NCBI RefSeq assembly: GCF_037975245.1
Contig: NC_092568.1
Location: forward strand, 2,666,001-2,730,000
Direction of reading: 5' to 3'
Source of the DNA: Apostichopus japonicus
Lineage: Eukaryota > Echinodermata > Holothuroidea > Aspidochirotida > Stichopodidae
DNA: 64,000 bases
Shown here: positions 1 through 11,375 of the stretch, piece after piece
Position numbering within the stretch: position 1 is the stretch's first letter
Layout: the number at the start of each line of letters is the position of its first letter
Notes under the pieces: generated by a model
The model's input: only the letters and a program-made list of their open reading frames with translations
Told to the model about the DNA's origin: nothing
Database searches by the model: none
Translations under genes and position numbers: made by a program

Positions 1-253
1 CTGTTCCTTAGTTGCTTAGTGCAGTATATAAAAGCAGGAAGAATCCATATTATATTATAAATAATACTGTGTTTTAACTTTCCATGAACAAACTCCTTCC
101 ATGGTGCTCAAGGGTCACCTGCTGGTGCATGGCCCTTGTGGGAAGAGCGCTAACAAGCCCGTCTCTTCTCATGAGTGTCCCTGATGAGGATGTTGGATTC
201 ACCAGCTTCTTCTGACCTCTGCCGGCTGTCTCAAGGTTAATTGTTCCTAAATG

Positions 254-3200
254 TTACCTAGAATATCCTGCAGTGACAGCTGATCTTTTAAAGTCTGTAA
301 TGAATTCCTCCATGAATGTTCTGCAAATGAGTTCAAATGTTACAGTCAAGATATGAGTGCTTAGCTACCCAAAAATTACCACATCCCATTTTTTAACAAA
401 GATAGAAGAGTTTTGGGTTTCATTTTAAAGTATCCCAATTCGAGTCTTTTGTTTAATATTTCGATACACAAAGAGAGGAATGAGGGAGTTGGGATGGAGC
501 TTTTTTTTTAATATTATCTATTTTAAAATGCAGGAAGCTCAACAGTATCTACCTTCCCCTCAGCTTAATACCTCCATCCCCTCTCCCCCTTCTTCCTACA
601 TCCACCCCCTGTCCCCCTTCTCCCTACATTACCAACAAGCCTTGTACACATGTTTGTTCTTGTGTTGCTATTTCTGTCAGCTAAGACTGATGTTCTGGCT
701 GTCATCACCCTCTAAACACCTCCGCCACCCTCACATCCAATGAGAAACAAAATTCACTTTTTCAGGAGGACCATACAGGTAGTCTCTCCACACATCATCA
801 CTGCCCCCCCCTGGTGCCCCCCGGTTCCCCTGCCTTTGGTTCCCCACCTCTCCACTACTCTCCATCACCATTAAAACAATTAACTCACTTTGCTCTTACT
901 GCCATTTCATTGCCAGTCCATCTAGGACTGTACGGGCAGTCTCTCCTCACATCATCACCGTACCCCCCCCACTGGTGCCTCCCCCTCACCATTAAAACAA
1001 TTCACTCACTTTGCTCTTACTGCCATTTCATTGCCAGTCCATCTAGGACTGTACGGCAGTCTCTCCTCACATCATCACCGTTCCCCACCCCCCCCTGGTG
1101 CCTCCCCCTCACCATTAAAACAATTAACTCATTTTGCTCTTACTGCCATTTCATTGCCAGTCCATCTAGGACTGAACAGGCAGTCTCTCCTCACATCATC
1201 ACCGTCCCCCACCCCCCCTGGTGCCTCCCCCTCACCATTAAAACAATTGACTCACTTTGCTCTTACTGCCATTTCATTGCCAGTCCATCTAGGACTATAC
1301 GGGTAGTCTCTCCTCACATCATCACCGTCCCCCCCCCCCACTGGTGCCTCCCCCTCACCATTAAAACAATTCACTCACTTTGCTCTTACTGCCATTTCAT
1401 TGCCAGTCCATCTAGGACTGTACGGGTAGTCTTTCACCGTTTGGTTGAACGGTCGGCCAGTCGAGGTGGTATGGTACACAGACTGAAACACAAACTCTGG
1501 CTGATCTTTAGGAAAGTACGGTGGAATATGAACTGCAGAAGAGAAAAGAACGTCCAATTGTACCATTAATTGGTAGTTTCTCATGCATTATGAATTATGT
1601 ACCAAACAACTTGTGAAATTATCACAAGTATTTGTAGAACTAAAACACTTAAATCTCAAGGCAGCGTGTCGTATTTGCAAAGCGAATACAATCAAAATAT
1701 ACTTAAAAGAATATGTCAACTCGAGCGCATATAGCAAGATTCGAACTAAGATGCTATAAAATGCCCGTGGATTGGGTGAATAGAGACCTTGTCTTACTTC
1801 TGTAATGAAATGTAACCAACTGCTTTAAAGATAGAAGGGAAAATAAGTATCCATTTACCAATGTGATCATGTTGCTAGCCTTACTTGTATCACTTATTGA
1901 AAATACTCCCATTCGTTGAAATCATGAAGAACCACTAGATACTTGCATCTAAAGAATTTGTTAAAATGTTCATATTGACATACAAAACTTTGATCGAACT
2001 GGACGCTTCTGTCCTCAACATGAGATGAGATGCTACAAAAGCAGAAATTTAGCAGAGGCTGGGTGGACTGAGGAAGGGGGATGGGGAGGGAAATAGATTA
2101 TGTAAAGTGCCCCCCCCCCTGCTCCCCCTGATCTCTTCATTGCAACTGGATAGACAAAGTTATAAATACTTACCATGTAACAGAAAATGAAAATCTTGGT
2201 TTTCAAACAGAAATGATATCTGCTCGAAGCTCTCTGCATCGTACTCCAAGACAGACCTGATGAGAGATAATGTAAACAGAAGAAAAATAAATTAACTAGA
2301 AGACTGTTATGTTGCTGAATTCCTCTAAAAGTAAGTGAAAAGTTTGCAATATGATCTACATGATCAACACTAATATATTTACAAATTTACTGGTTTATTG
2401 TACACAATTGTTACTTTCAACATGAGATGTGCACATAGCTTTGCTACAATCACAGTCAGAAAGAAATTTGAAAGATATGAAATTAGTTGATCAACTCTGT
2501 TACATGACTAGAGATTGCAAAAAATCTTCAATTACCATGACCATGTAAATTTATTCCAAAAAGCATCATTTAGTTTGAAGTGGGTATGCTCAGCTGCTGT
2601 TAATAAAAATATATATATTCTTGGGTCAAGGTTTTTCCCCGACTTTCGGAATCTTCCTATGTTTCATGAAAAGAATACAAAGCTGCTTTTTTGTCCTCAG
2701 TATGGGATGTATAAACCTTTTTTACTTTTTAAGCCTTCAGTTTTGCATTAATTATTACATTTTCATTACTTAACACTCCCCCAGATTGATTGTTAGCAAG
2801 TCACATACTTCATTACCATAAAAATCATGAGAAATCATAATTATGTCATATCATTCCAAAACCACCAGTGCTTGTGCACAAATCTTGACTTATTTGTTGT
2901 TAGTTGAAGTGTTGAAGTTAGTTGAAGTTAGTTGAAGTGAATGTGATATACTCACCTGCCATAATGACTGAGAAAAGCTGCAATGTACTCTTGTCGTTTC
3001 TTAAATCCCTTAGCAACCAGGTCAATCTTGAGGTCAAGGAAAGTATGAAAACATCTTTGAACTGAACCAGATAATCTAATCTTCCATGTCTTGATATAGC
3101 TTTACCACTATTATCTTATCAGTCAGTTTAGCAAAGAAATAACTTCACATGTTCTGAAGTCATACATTAAGACCAAATGTATGACTTCAGAACACAAAGA

Positions 3201-6200
3201 TATTTCTTGAAACTCTCTGTTTGGTATGAATGAATACCCAGCAATCACCACCACTCCTAAAGGCTTGGTGTTTACATGGTAGCTTGAATTTTAGTAGTAT
3301 AATAAAGTCATGAGATGTGGAAACAAAATTAATACCAATTCATATTTTAAATTATGTTTGACTTAAAAAATTGATAACGCAGATCTGACATATATGCCTA
3401 CCAAGGTAGATTAATCAAGTTCTGGCATGGTGTAAATGTTTCTAATTTACAATCTATGTTGACCTTTATACTACGATATTCATATAATTTGCAAACATTT
3501 GATTCAGATATATGCAATGTGCAGAAGTCCACATGAGTGTAGGCTGACTTACCATATTTTCTAAAAGTTCACAGACTTGTGGTACGTAGGTGAATAAACA
3601 TCCATCGTTAGGGAAGACAGGAATCCTAAGACTGTTGGACCCACCGAGGGCGCTGACAGTAGAGAAAGACACCAAATAATTTATCACATCCCAAAGAAAA
3701 CTCCTATTGTTTGCATTTATATACAGATCCAAACAACCAAAGGTATATATGCCATTGTAAGCTATTCAATGTGATTCATTTAGTCGGCAAACCTTAAAAG
3801 CAGCGTGTGAGTTGCAACAAGAGATAATTTTTGATCCACTGGGTTAATCCCATTACAATTAAGCACTTTGTAATTAATGAAACTGTCCAATGTAATTTCC
3901 AAATGAACACCCAAAATTTTGATTTTTAAAAAGTGGATTTCAGTGTTGGTTTGAACTTGCAGCGTGATCAAATACTAGGAAAACAATAGTTTATTCAAAC
4001 AGGTTGTGTCAGGATTAACAAAGAATCGTTAATAAATTACTAATAAGCAAGCTTTCAGGGATAAAGGCTTTGTGACATCATTATTTTATCAACTACCATC
4101 ACATTATACAGTACTTGATACACATCCTAAAATTGCTACAAGCTGGGAATGAAATGCAAACCACTGCTTAAATTATCCTTTGAAAGCTGTGTGTGTTAAA
4201 CATGATTCTGGTCACTGCTTGATTCTTATAAGCCTTTCAACCCTTGATGTAAAGGTTTGAGAGATCTTGCAACATCCAGAGGTATGCAAGGGGAGGGGGG
4301 TAAGGAGTGGATTGCTAGAGTTGAAGAGTGAGTACTGAAAGGATGAAGCTTATATCACCCGATGGTGGGTGCCACCTTTTGGAAATACATAACGTAACTT
4401 ACACCATTGTACTTTGCTAATCATAGGAGGCAGGAGGAATTGGCAGAGGAAGGTGAGGAGAGGAGAAGGGGAGACAGTAGGGCAGATGGGTAGCCTAATC
4501 TATCAAAAACTTGAATATTTACTTTTTCAAAAGCAAGAGAATAAGTAAAGAGCAGTGGCGGCGCCAAGGGGGGGCTTGGGGGGGCTTTAGCCCCCCACTG
4601 AAGTAGTCAGCCCCCCATTAGCCCCCCAACTGAAATAGGCACAAAAAAAAAACCTCATTGAAACAATATAGCCTACCCAAATTTTGTCAGCCATAACGCA
4701 GTGCTACAATGGTCAATGGAAATTTTGATGAATTTTGTTCTCATACGGCAATGTCGTGTGCGTTTAACAAACAGCGTGTATACAGACTAAAACAGGAGTT
4801 GTGTCAGAGAGCGCGATATAATAATTGAGCAAAGGAATTGGATCTTTCACAGCAGGTAATATTTTAGTGATACGAAAACTGTGAATTGGTTTCTTCCATT
4901 CTAATTTGACTAAAGTTACTCACAAAAAAATGCAGATTTTTGGAGAAATTTTCAGGTGACAAAAGCCTCGCTAAATGCCACCATTTTGCATGTAGGCCTT
5001 TCCAGGATTGGGAAAAATTTCAAAAGGGGAGGGGGCACCCCCTCCCCTTATACCCCTCCCCCAGGACGGCGATCACTCAATCTTGTAAGCCACCCAAAAA
5101 ATTGGCTCAGCCCCCCCTTAGCCTCCCCAACTAAAAATTCCTGGCGCCGCCACTGGTAAAGAGCATATTACTTGGAAATGGATTTTCATATGATTGAATG
5201 TAAACAAGAGAACTCTCAAAACAATAATACTACAAGAAATACTAAATCCGGAAGCAAAAACTATTCAAATGCAAACAGTTCATACTGACTTCATCAAATA
5301 AACTTGGTCACAATGTGTCTTAGTCAAAGTCAAATAAAACAAAAACAAAATAATCCAAACAATAGCTTTATTGTGTTTTATAGCTTTTAATCTGTTGTAT
5401 TAAAACAAAAGAGTTTTCTCTTACTATTCTACACTAGGTGACAGGTAAAGCTGTGGATACATCTTCTCGCCTGGATGTTGATACGTAACCAAGAGGATAG
5501 CCATATCTTCTCCAGGACTTTCAAGCTAGACAGAAGACATATAAATAAAGCAATGACAATATCAGCTTGTTTCAAATTCAACCTAAACTTACTGATTCTC
5601 TCCAAACGTTCAATAAATGCTGGTCTCAAATCAGGAAATTGAGGTTAAAAACATTCTTTTCTTGTCGTGGCACTTCTTTCCATTCTAAATTAATTGAACG
5701 TCATATGCCCATTTGAGATTCTATATGAAAATAGTAAAATGGTGGCTGATATGTTAGCCGACAGATTTTGGAGGACCAATATGTCACTAGTTTCATCCCT
5801 TCAATGGGAATGTGATATATATTTGTACAAATAATATGAACATTCATCAGGCTAGGCCTCTATCATGGCTGTACAAATGACCAATGTGAGTGAATATAGG
5901 GTGGCGATGTTGGTGGAAGGCCTTGTCCCAAGACTGAGGGAGACAGGGATCAAGACTGTTCATAATGTTGTAAAGTGGACCAAAAGATGCAAACATTGGT
6001 TTGGGGGGAGGGGGGGGAGGTAGGGATTGGATTAATATTTGGAGTTTTGAAATCATAACTCAGCAGCTATCTGTCAATGTACAGGCTCCTATTGACCTAA
6101 GTGCCATTGTTGTTAGGTAGGCATCAGCTTCCCTACAAAGCTCTTGGAGATTAGAGTATGGTGCATATGGGTACATGACCTACAGTATGTTAACATAAAT

Positions 6201-9200
6201 AACATGTTTTGGATGAAACAGACCTAGAGATAACTAACTTTGGTAAATTGGAATGATTTTGAGAAAAACAATAGTTGACAGTTGTGTTCTAAATAATGAA
6301 TACTCAATAAGCTGATTTGAGTCAGGGTTATTCCCCAGGAGATAAACGATGGAAATTAAAACAAATCAGAGGTGATGCTGGTGGTGGTGGTGGTGGTGGT
6401 GGTGGTGGTGGTGGAAGAGGAGGTTAGATGGGTATCTCAAAAGAACACAAATTTTTGCCCACCATTTAATGTCAATTTATGTTGAATTCTTTAGTCTTTC
6501 ACTTACCTTTGTAAAATATTCAGGTATTTCAGAAAAGTTCACAGGTAGCCTTATCAAGAATTTTACCACCGTTTCCCACGTTTGCTGTTGTAAAAGATAT
6601 ATAAAAAAATTCATTGGACTAAAATTTTGAGATATTCATAGTGCTGACAGGCATGAAAACGGTTATGAACAGTGGTTTAGGTCTATCATAGCGCTGAGAG
6701 GTACCAAATTGTACACAGGTTAATAAATAAGCTTTACTCAGTACTGCATAGGAGACGTATAAGGAAGGTATAGCATACATTAGTATGAGAAAATTCTTAA
6801 AATATCTAAACATGGTACATCCATCCCTCCTTGCATCTATTTTAATTGCTTGTGATATTCTAAGTTAAAGGGAAAAGGTAATCAATATTTAATATTCAAT
6901 TTTTTTATATTTTTTTTTATATATATATATATTTTATTTATTTCTATCTTTGTTTGTCAATTAAACAAATACTGTACAAATTGTACAACACTGCCACCAA
7001 CCATTGGGTTCTTGATTTATTACTTACAGTAGCTCTTGTTAACCTGAAGAATGCCCCATAGACAACCTCCAAAGAATCTTTATCTTGAAGATGAGTCTAC
7101 TGAACGCTAGAAGAAACTGTTCACCTACAAGCTATGTATAAGAATCTCACAACAAACTGAACTTTTGTGATAAAAGGTAAATGTTAACAACACAAGAACT
7201 ATTTACATTTGTTTCCATCCAAAAGCAAGACAAAAAGATACCATTTATCTTTAAGTTTTGAGGTAAATAAATATGATTAGCATTGTGAATAAAGTAATTA
7301 ACATCTTTGGCAAGGGAACTTACCATCATCCTTCTATGGGGCATGTGTACCTCTACTTCAGTGAATTTCCTTGTATTCATGAGTGAGGCATATTCAAACT
7401 GAAGCCTGGTGTGTTGACTGATCTCCTCGATTTGGAAGGCTTTGTAAAACTCGATTAACTCACAGATGACAACCTTGAGACTTAAAGGATCGTCTGGATC
7501 CCACTTGACTAATGACTGAGGAAATCGGAAGAGAAGATGACTGTTAAGTTATAAAGAAGCTAAAATAGGCAATTTCATAACTTTATGGAAATTTCAAACA
7601 TTTCCAAAACTTAAACAGTTGGTGTCATTCAAATGTAAAATAAATCTAACATCTTGGTTAAGCAGACCAAAAAATTTACTTTTGATAAAAAAAAAATAAA
7701 AAAAAAATATCATCAATTAGCCAACTTTGCAAACGAAATATTAGGACAGAGGTTATCACTTGATTTGGCCAAAGTTGGCATTCATTTGTAGTGTTTATAC
7801 TGAATGCATCAGTATTAAACTGGAGCGAGAAACAAAGTATCTGGTGGGATGTAAATTATATATTTTTGGGTTTATATATAAGTTTAGCTATGAGACACAG
7901 AGCTCTAAATACTTTGACACATTAACATTTTGTTTTAAAAAAGCTACAAAAGAGTCTTCTTGCTTTTGTCCTTACTCTTATTTCCTCTAGAGGTGGTACA
8001 AAGTCATTGTCAGCCGGTCCAAAGATGAAATCTGGGGGATCCTCGGGATACATTGAATTGAAAAGAACCTGCCCTGAAAATTGGAAATGAACAAAAATGT
8101 GAACAATGTTTCTTTTGAATAACAAACGTGAGGAATGAGTTTTTATATAGTACGTGAGTTGTCAAAATTCATGTGATGGAATATCCTGAAGCATGACTTC
8201 ACTCAACTTCACTCTTATATCTGTATTTTGCTGCACTAGCAGAAAGGGATCCAAATTCAATCCTCGACCAATTTTATATTTTCTGCTGTATAGTTGTGAA
8301 ACAGTAAGGCAACTTGAATAAACATGCTGTCGATAACTATTAACCAGAATAATTGCTTCCCTGTATATGAGAGATATTACTGTTCATTAAATTCTCTCTC
8401 TCCTTCTAATGATTATTGTTGAATGAATTATAACCTGGACTTTGCAAGTAAATCACAATGATCTGATAATATTAAACTAAATTATGAAATACTTACATGA
8501 TAATGTATGAGTAGCAAAGGGGATGTTGACTTGAATCCTATCATACAACTTCTTGCCATCAATAGAATTGCAGCTGCAAGGGGAAAAAATTAGTTTACGA
8601 GATGAAAATGGGGAATTGTTACTAACTCATTTCCATATCTACATTCCAATGATGCATTCCATTCCATGGTACAGGGCCCATGTCACATATAGACTGATAT
8701 GTATGTCATTCATATAATACAAGAACTAATTTTTAATGCACATACCATAATCTCATATAAAGGCAGAAGCAATCATTTATACACCCTCTTCTTGCCCAAT
8801 CCGGACTCGGAACAATACCACTATATAATACTCGAAACCCATGGGAATTGTTCGTCTCATTATTACTTTCTTATTGTCCTAATACTTCTCTAAAATGAAC
8901 CCAGAGATATACAGTACTGTACCCACCCATCAATAACCTCATCTCTCGCATACTAACCTTTCATCATCCATTTCATCTATTCATGTTCACCAGACACTAC
9001 ATATTTACTTTTGTTTCTAGTCACATATGGTTAGTCAGCTCTTTGCTATAGGATTGGAAACTGTTTTATGTTTGGGGAATTTCAGAGCTGTCATATCTGC
9101 CTGGGTGTGAGGAATGTGTTTTTATTCTTTTTCCAGTAAGTTCACTATATTCAAATTCTTGTTAAATTTCAGTTACTATATTATGTTAGTGGCTAAAGTT

Positions 9201-9710
9201 TGTTTGTTACCTGCTCTCAATATATTGTAAACTTTGAGAAGCCTCTTTCTATTTGAGTTCTTTTTGTTGGTGGGGGTCACTGTTACAGTATTCACTAGGC
9301 AGAGGCCCTAAGTCTTTGCTAAGTGTTAAGATGTGTGGTTGAACAGGGAAAATGTATGCTACGGTTAATGTTCGTGGATATGGTTATAACCTCTTATAAG
9401 GGGAATTAAATCGGATAGAATTTTGATACGCACTACTTAAAACCATCATCCGCTTAAAGTGAAATAGTATTTAACGACATGACAAGCAATTCCATCTGCT
9501 TGGCTTTGGTCACACCCCTGTCTCATACCTATGACATGTGTACCAGTTCTGCTAATCGTACATAAAGACAACGGAGTGGATAGCTTACCTTGTTCGTGGC
9601 TCAGTAAGATGAACACGACCTCCTAGAACTCCTATATCATTATTTTCTTGGAAAGCAGCAATGAACGTTGCGATCTTTGGGTGAAAATCTTCCAGCGGTA
9701 ACCCTGTCAT
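254..9710 (-). CDS. BABAM2: BRISC and BRCA1-A complex member 2 (BRE/BRCC45), complete 11-exon gene
   Basis: Coding exons in transcript order on the minus strand are 9710-9589, 8573-8497, 8073-7976, 7515-7324, 6584-6507, 5525-5425, 3652-3553, 3026-2956, 2256-2174, 1532-1379 and 320-254. Every junction is GT-AG and the phases close to 381 codons including the stop, giving 380 aa against 383 in human. Recognisable blocks include DPPDFIFG (exon 3), [16 protein letters not shown] and YVPQVCELL (exon 7), [15 protein letters not shown] (exon 8), EYDAESF (exon 9), and [15 protein letters not shown] and YPYSPRW (exon 10). From family knowledge, BABAM2 has UEV-like domains without catalytic cysteines and is a scaffold of the BRCC36 deubiquitinase in the nuclear BRCA1-A complex and cytoplasmic BRISC, acting on K63-linked ubiquitin. 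The start is the only ATG that opens exon 1 in frame. Oddities are a minisatellite copied from exon 10, a hAT insertion in an intron, and a fold-back element 49 bp upstream of the ATG. The 5' UTR and poly(A) site are not resolved. Confidence 0.95.
765..1440. repeat. Minisatellite (121-124 bp period) derived from the BABAM2 exon 10/intron 10 boundary
   Basis: Five tandem units are marked by GCCATTTCATTGCCAGTCC at about 901, 1022, 1144, 1268 and 1391, with a partial unit at about 765-810. The unit at 1391 is the genuine 3' end of BABAM2 exon 10. The others lie in intron 10 and repeat the last 50 or so coding bases, the splice donor, and a C-rich stretch of the intron. The minus-strand donor GCAAA/GTGAG is intact in four units; in the unit near 1130 the GT is changed to AT. 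The long plus-strand open frame here (814-1569) is an antisense artefact of the repeat. Confidence 0.9.
1533..2173 (-). other. BABAM2 intron 9
   Basis: The intron is bounded by donor G/GTAAGT and acceptor TTCTGCAG on the minus strand. I see no further gene, RNA or mobile element in it. Confidence 0.75.
2257..2955 (-). other. BABAM2 intron 8 with a short GAAGTTAGTT-type tandem repeat
   Basis: At about 2895-2940 the motif TTAGTTGAAG is repeated about four times with small variations. A C-run lies near 2110 in the adjoining intron. Nothing else was recognised. Confidence 0.65.
3134..3210. repeat. Long hairpin (18-bp perfect stem, imperfect extension) in BABAM2 intron 7
   Basis: TGTTCTGAAGTCATACAT at 3150-3167 is followed by a 9-nt loop and then by its exact reverse complement at 3177-3194. 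The arms extend outward imperfectly through AAGAAAT (left, from about 3134) and its complement ATTTCTT (right, to about 3210), so each arm is about 34 nt. The size and shape fit either a microRNA precursor or a short MITE. I cannot assign it to a known family. Confidence 0.75.
3653..5424 (-). other. BABAM2 intron 6
   Basis: This is the long intron between the exon ending VEY and the exon starting ALGG. It holds the hAT-type element at 4553-5155, listed separately. The remaining sequence shows no coding signal. Confidence 0.7.
4553..5155. mobile_element. Non-autonomous hAT-type transposon (603 bp) with 8-bp target-site duplication
   Basis: The element begins CAGTGGCGGCGCCA and ends with the exact inverted copy TGGCGCCGCCACTG. 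It is flanked by GTAAAGAG at 4545-4552 and again at 5156-5163, a perfect 8-bp duplication as expected for hAT transposition. Subterminal regions are rich in G-runs (left) and C-runs (right). No transposase reading frame is present, so it would be mobilised only by an enzyme encoded elsewhere. It sits in BABAM2 intron 6. Confidence 0.92.
6378..6414. repeat. (GGT)n microsatellite in BABAM2 intron 5
   Basis: About twelve uninterrupted TGG triplets lie 90 bp downstream (in transcript order) of the exon 6507-6584. The minus-strand transcript would contain CCA triplets. No coding role is seen. Confidence 0.95.
6585..7323 (-). other. BABAM2 intron 4 with AT-rich tract and a cryptic exon candidate
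   Basis: A T/AT-rich tract lies at about 6897-6945. At 7028-7106 a splice-site pair (acceptor TTTCTTCTAG, donor ACT/GTAAGT on the minus strand) brackets 79 nt that would shift the frame. It is not needed to join the conserved exons and is described as a finding. Confidence 0.6.
7516..7975 (-). other. BABAM2 intron 3
   Basis: The intron contains A-rich runs near 7687-7709. No other feature was recognised. Confidence 0.7.
8574..9588 (-). other. BABAM2 intron 1
   Basis: The first intron runs from donor AG/GTAAGC at 9588 to acceptor TTGCAG at 8574. I see no element or additional exon in it. Confidence 0.7.
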
Positions 9711-9758
9711 TTTGTAAGTTATAACTGAGACGCGAGCTGTACCAATTCAAGGAAATAC

Positions 9759-11356
9759 ACACCGGTGTGAAGTTAGTTACTTATTCCGCGTTCCTCATTC
9801 GACATTCACGAATAAGTAACTGCAGTACACATGATATACATTTATGAAAAGCCGAATGCTTCCGTACGAGAATATCAAGAATTTTTAGTCGAAAAAGTAC
9901 ATTTTTCCAAAGTTAATTTGGGTTTAACAATGGGTCATATGAAACTTTCAAGACAGTGTAGAAAATTACCACAATGCGTCTTCCCGGTCCAAACAGTGCT
10001 TGACCAATTCGCATGACCACTTCACCATCACTTATTAAATATATGTAACGGAGGCACGAAAATTAGGCCCTAATAAATCCTGCACGCCTTGGACCACCTA
10101 ACCAATGTTTAACATGAACTATATCGACAATGTAGAAGAGTACCATAATACGTCTTGCCCGGTCCAAAGAGTACTTGACCAATTCAAATGACCACTACAT
10201 CATAACTTCTTAAATTAGTGAAACGGGACTACGAGAAAGCTTTGGGCCCTTATCCATCCAGCACGATTTGGATCACCAAACCGATGGGTCATATGAACTC
10301 TAAAGACAATGTAGAAGAAAAACATAATGGGTCTTGCCCGGTCCAAAGAGTGCTTGACCATTTCAAATCACCACTACATCATCATGCACTTCTTAACTTC
10401 AATACAAAGGAACCACGAAAAAGCTTTGGCCCCTAATCCATCCAGCACGCCTTGGATCACCAAACCGATGGGTAACATGAACTCCAAGGAAAATGTAGAA
10501 CAGCACCATAATGCGCCTTACCCGGTCCAAAGGGTTCTCGACCAATTCAATTGACAGCTACACCGTCACTTCTTAAACGAACTACAAAGGGACCACGAAA
10601 AAGCTTTGGACCCTAATCCATCCAGCACCCCTTGGATCACCAAACCGATGGGAATCTTGAACTCGAAGGACATCGCAGAAGAGTACCATAATGCGTCTTG
10701 CCCGGTCCAAATTGTGCAATTCAAATGACCACTACAACATCACTTATAACATGAATGTTACGGGACCACGAAAAAAATTATGGTACTGTACTACATTGTC
10801 ATTAGAGTTCAAAAGACCCATTAGTAAGGTGGTCCAAGGCGTGCTGCATGGTTGGGGATCAAAGCTTTTTTGTGGTCCCGTTACATTCATTTAAGAAGTG
10901 ATGATTTAATTAGTGGTCATTTGAATTGGTCAAGCACTCTTTGGACCGGGCAAGACGCGTTATATGGTACTCTTTTGAATTGACATTAGAGTTGATATGA
11001 CCCATTGGTTGGGGGTCCAAGGCGTGCTGGTTTTTATTAGGGCCTAAAAGGGTTTTTTTCAGGTCCCGTTACATGCATTTAAGAAGTGACGATGTAGTAG
11101 TCATTTGAATTGGTCAAGCACACTTTGGACCGGGCAAAACGCATTGTGAGAGTTTTCTATATCATATGACCCATAGATAAACCCTAAAATTTGGCTTTTC
11201 CACGACCATGATCTTGAACATCTTGTAAGAAAGCATTCGTCTTGCCATTGGTGTTACGTCGATACCATTGTCGAATAAGTAATTTATAGGTAGCAGTTAC
11301 TCATTCGCGAATGTCGAACGAGGAACGCGGAATAAGTAACTAACTTCACACCGGTG
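9759..11356. mobile_element. Fold-back element: long terminal inverted repeats enclosing oppositely oriented ~180-bp tandem repeats
   Basis: The left end (CACCGGTGTGAAGTTAGTTAC, from 9759) is inverted at the right end (GTAACTAACTTCACACCGGTG, to about 11355). Homology between the arms continues inward for roughly 230 bp. Inside, a unit marked by CCCGGTCCAAA recurs in direct orientation at about 9985, 10160, 10339, 10523 and 10703 (spacing 175-184 bp), then in inverted orientation at about 10943 and 11127. The orientation flips near 10760-10800. GAAATACACA occurs at 9752-9761 and 11366-11375, a candidate target-site duplication, although it does not abut both inverted repeats symmetrically. There is no transposase frame. 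The architecture resembles Foldback-type DNA elements; the superfamily is undetermined. The BABAM2 start codon is only 49 bp from the left end. Confidence 0.85.
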
Positions 11357-11375
11357 AATATCGGTGAAATACACA

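Noticed and set aside
814-1569. 251-codon plus-strand open frame, the longest in the window
   Set aside because: It is antisense to BABAM2 exon 10 and its tandem copies; the repeated peptide simply mirrors the repeat unit.
9831-10894. Several plus-strand open frames with similar peptides
   Set aside because: They are translations of the fold-back element's tandem unit and do not stay open in other copies.
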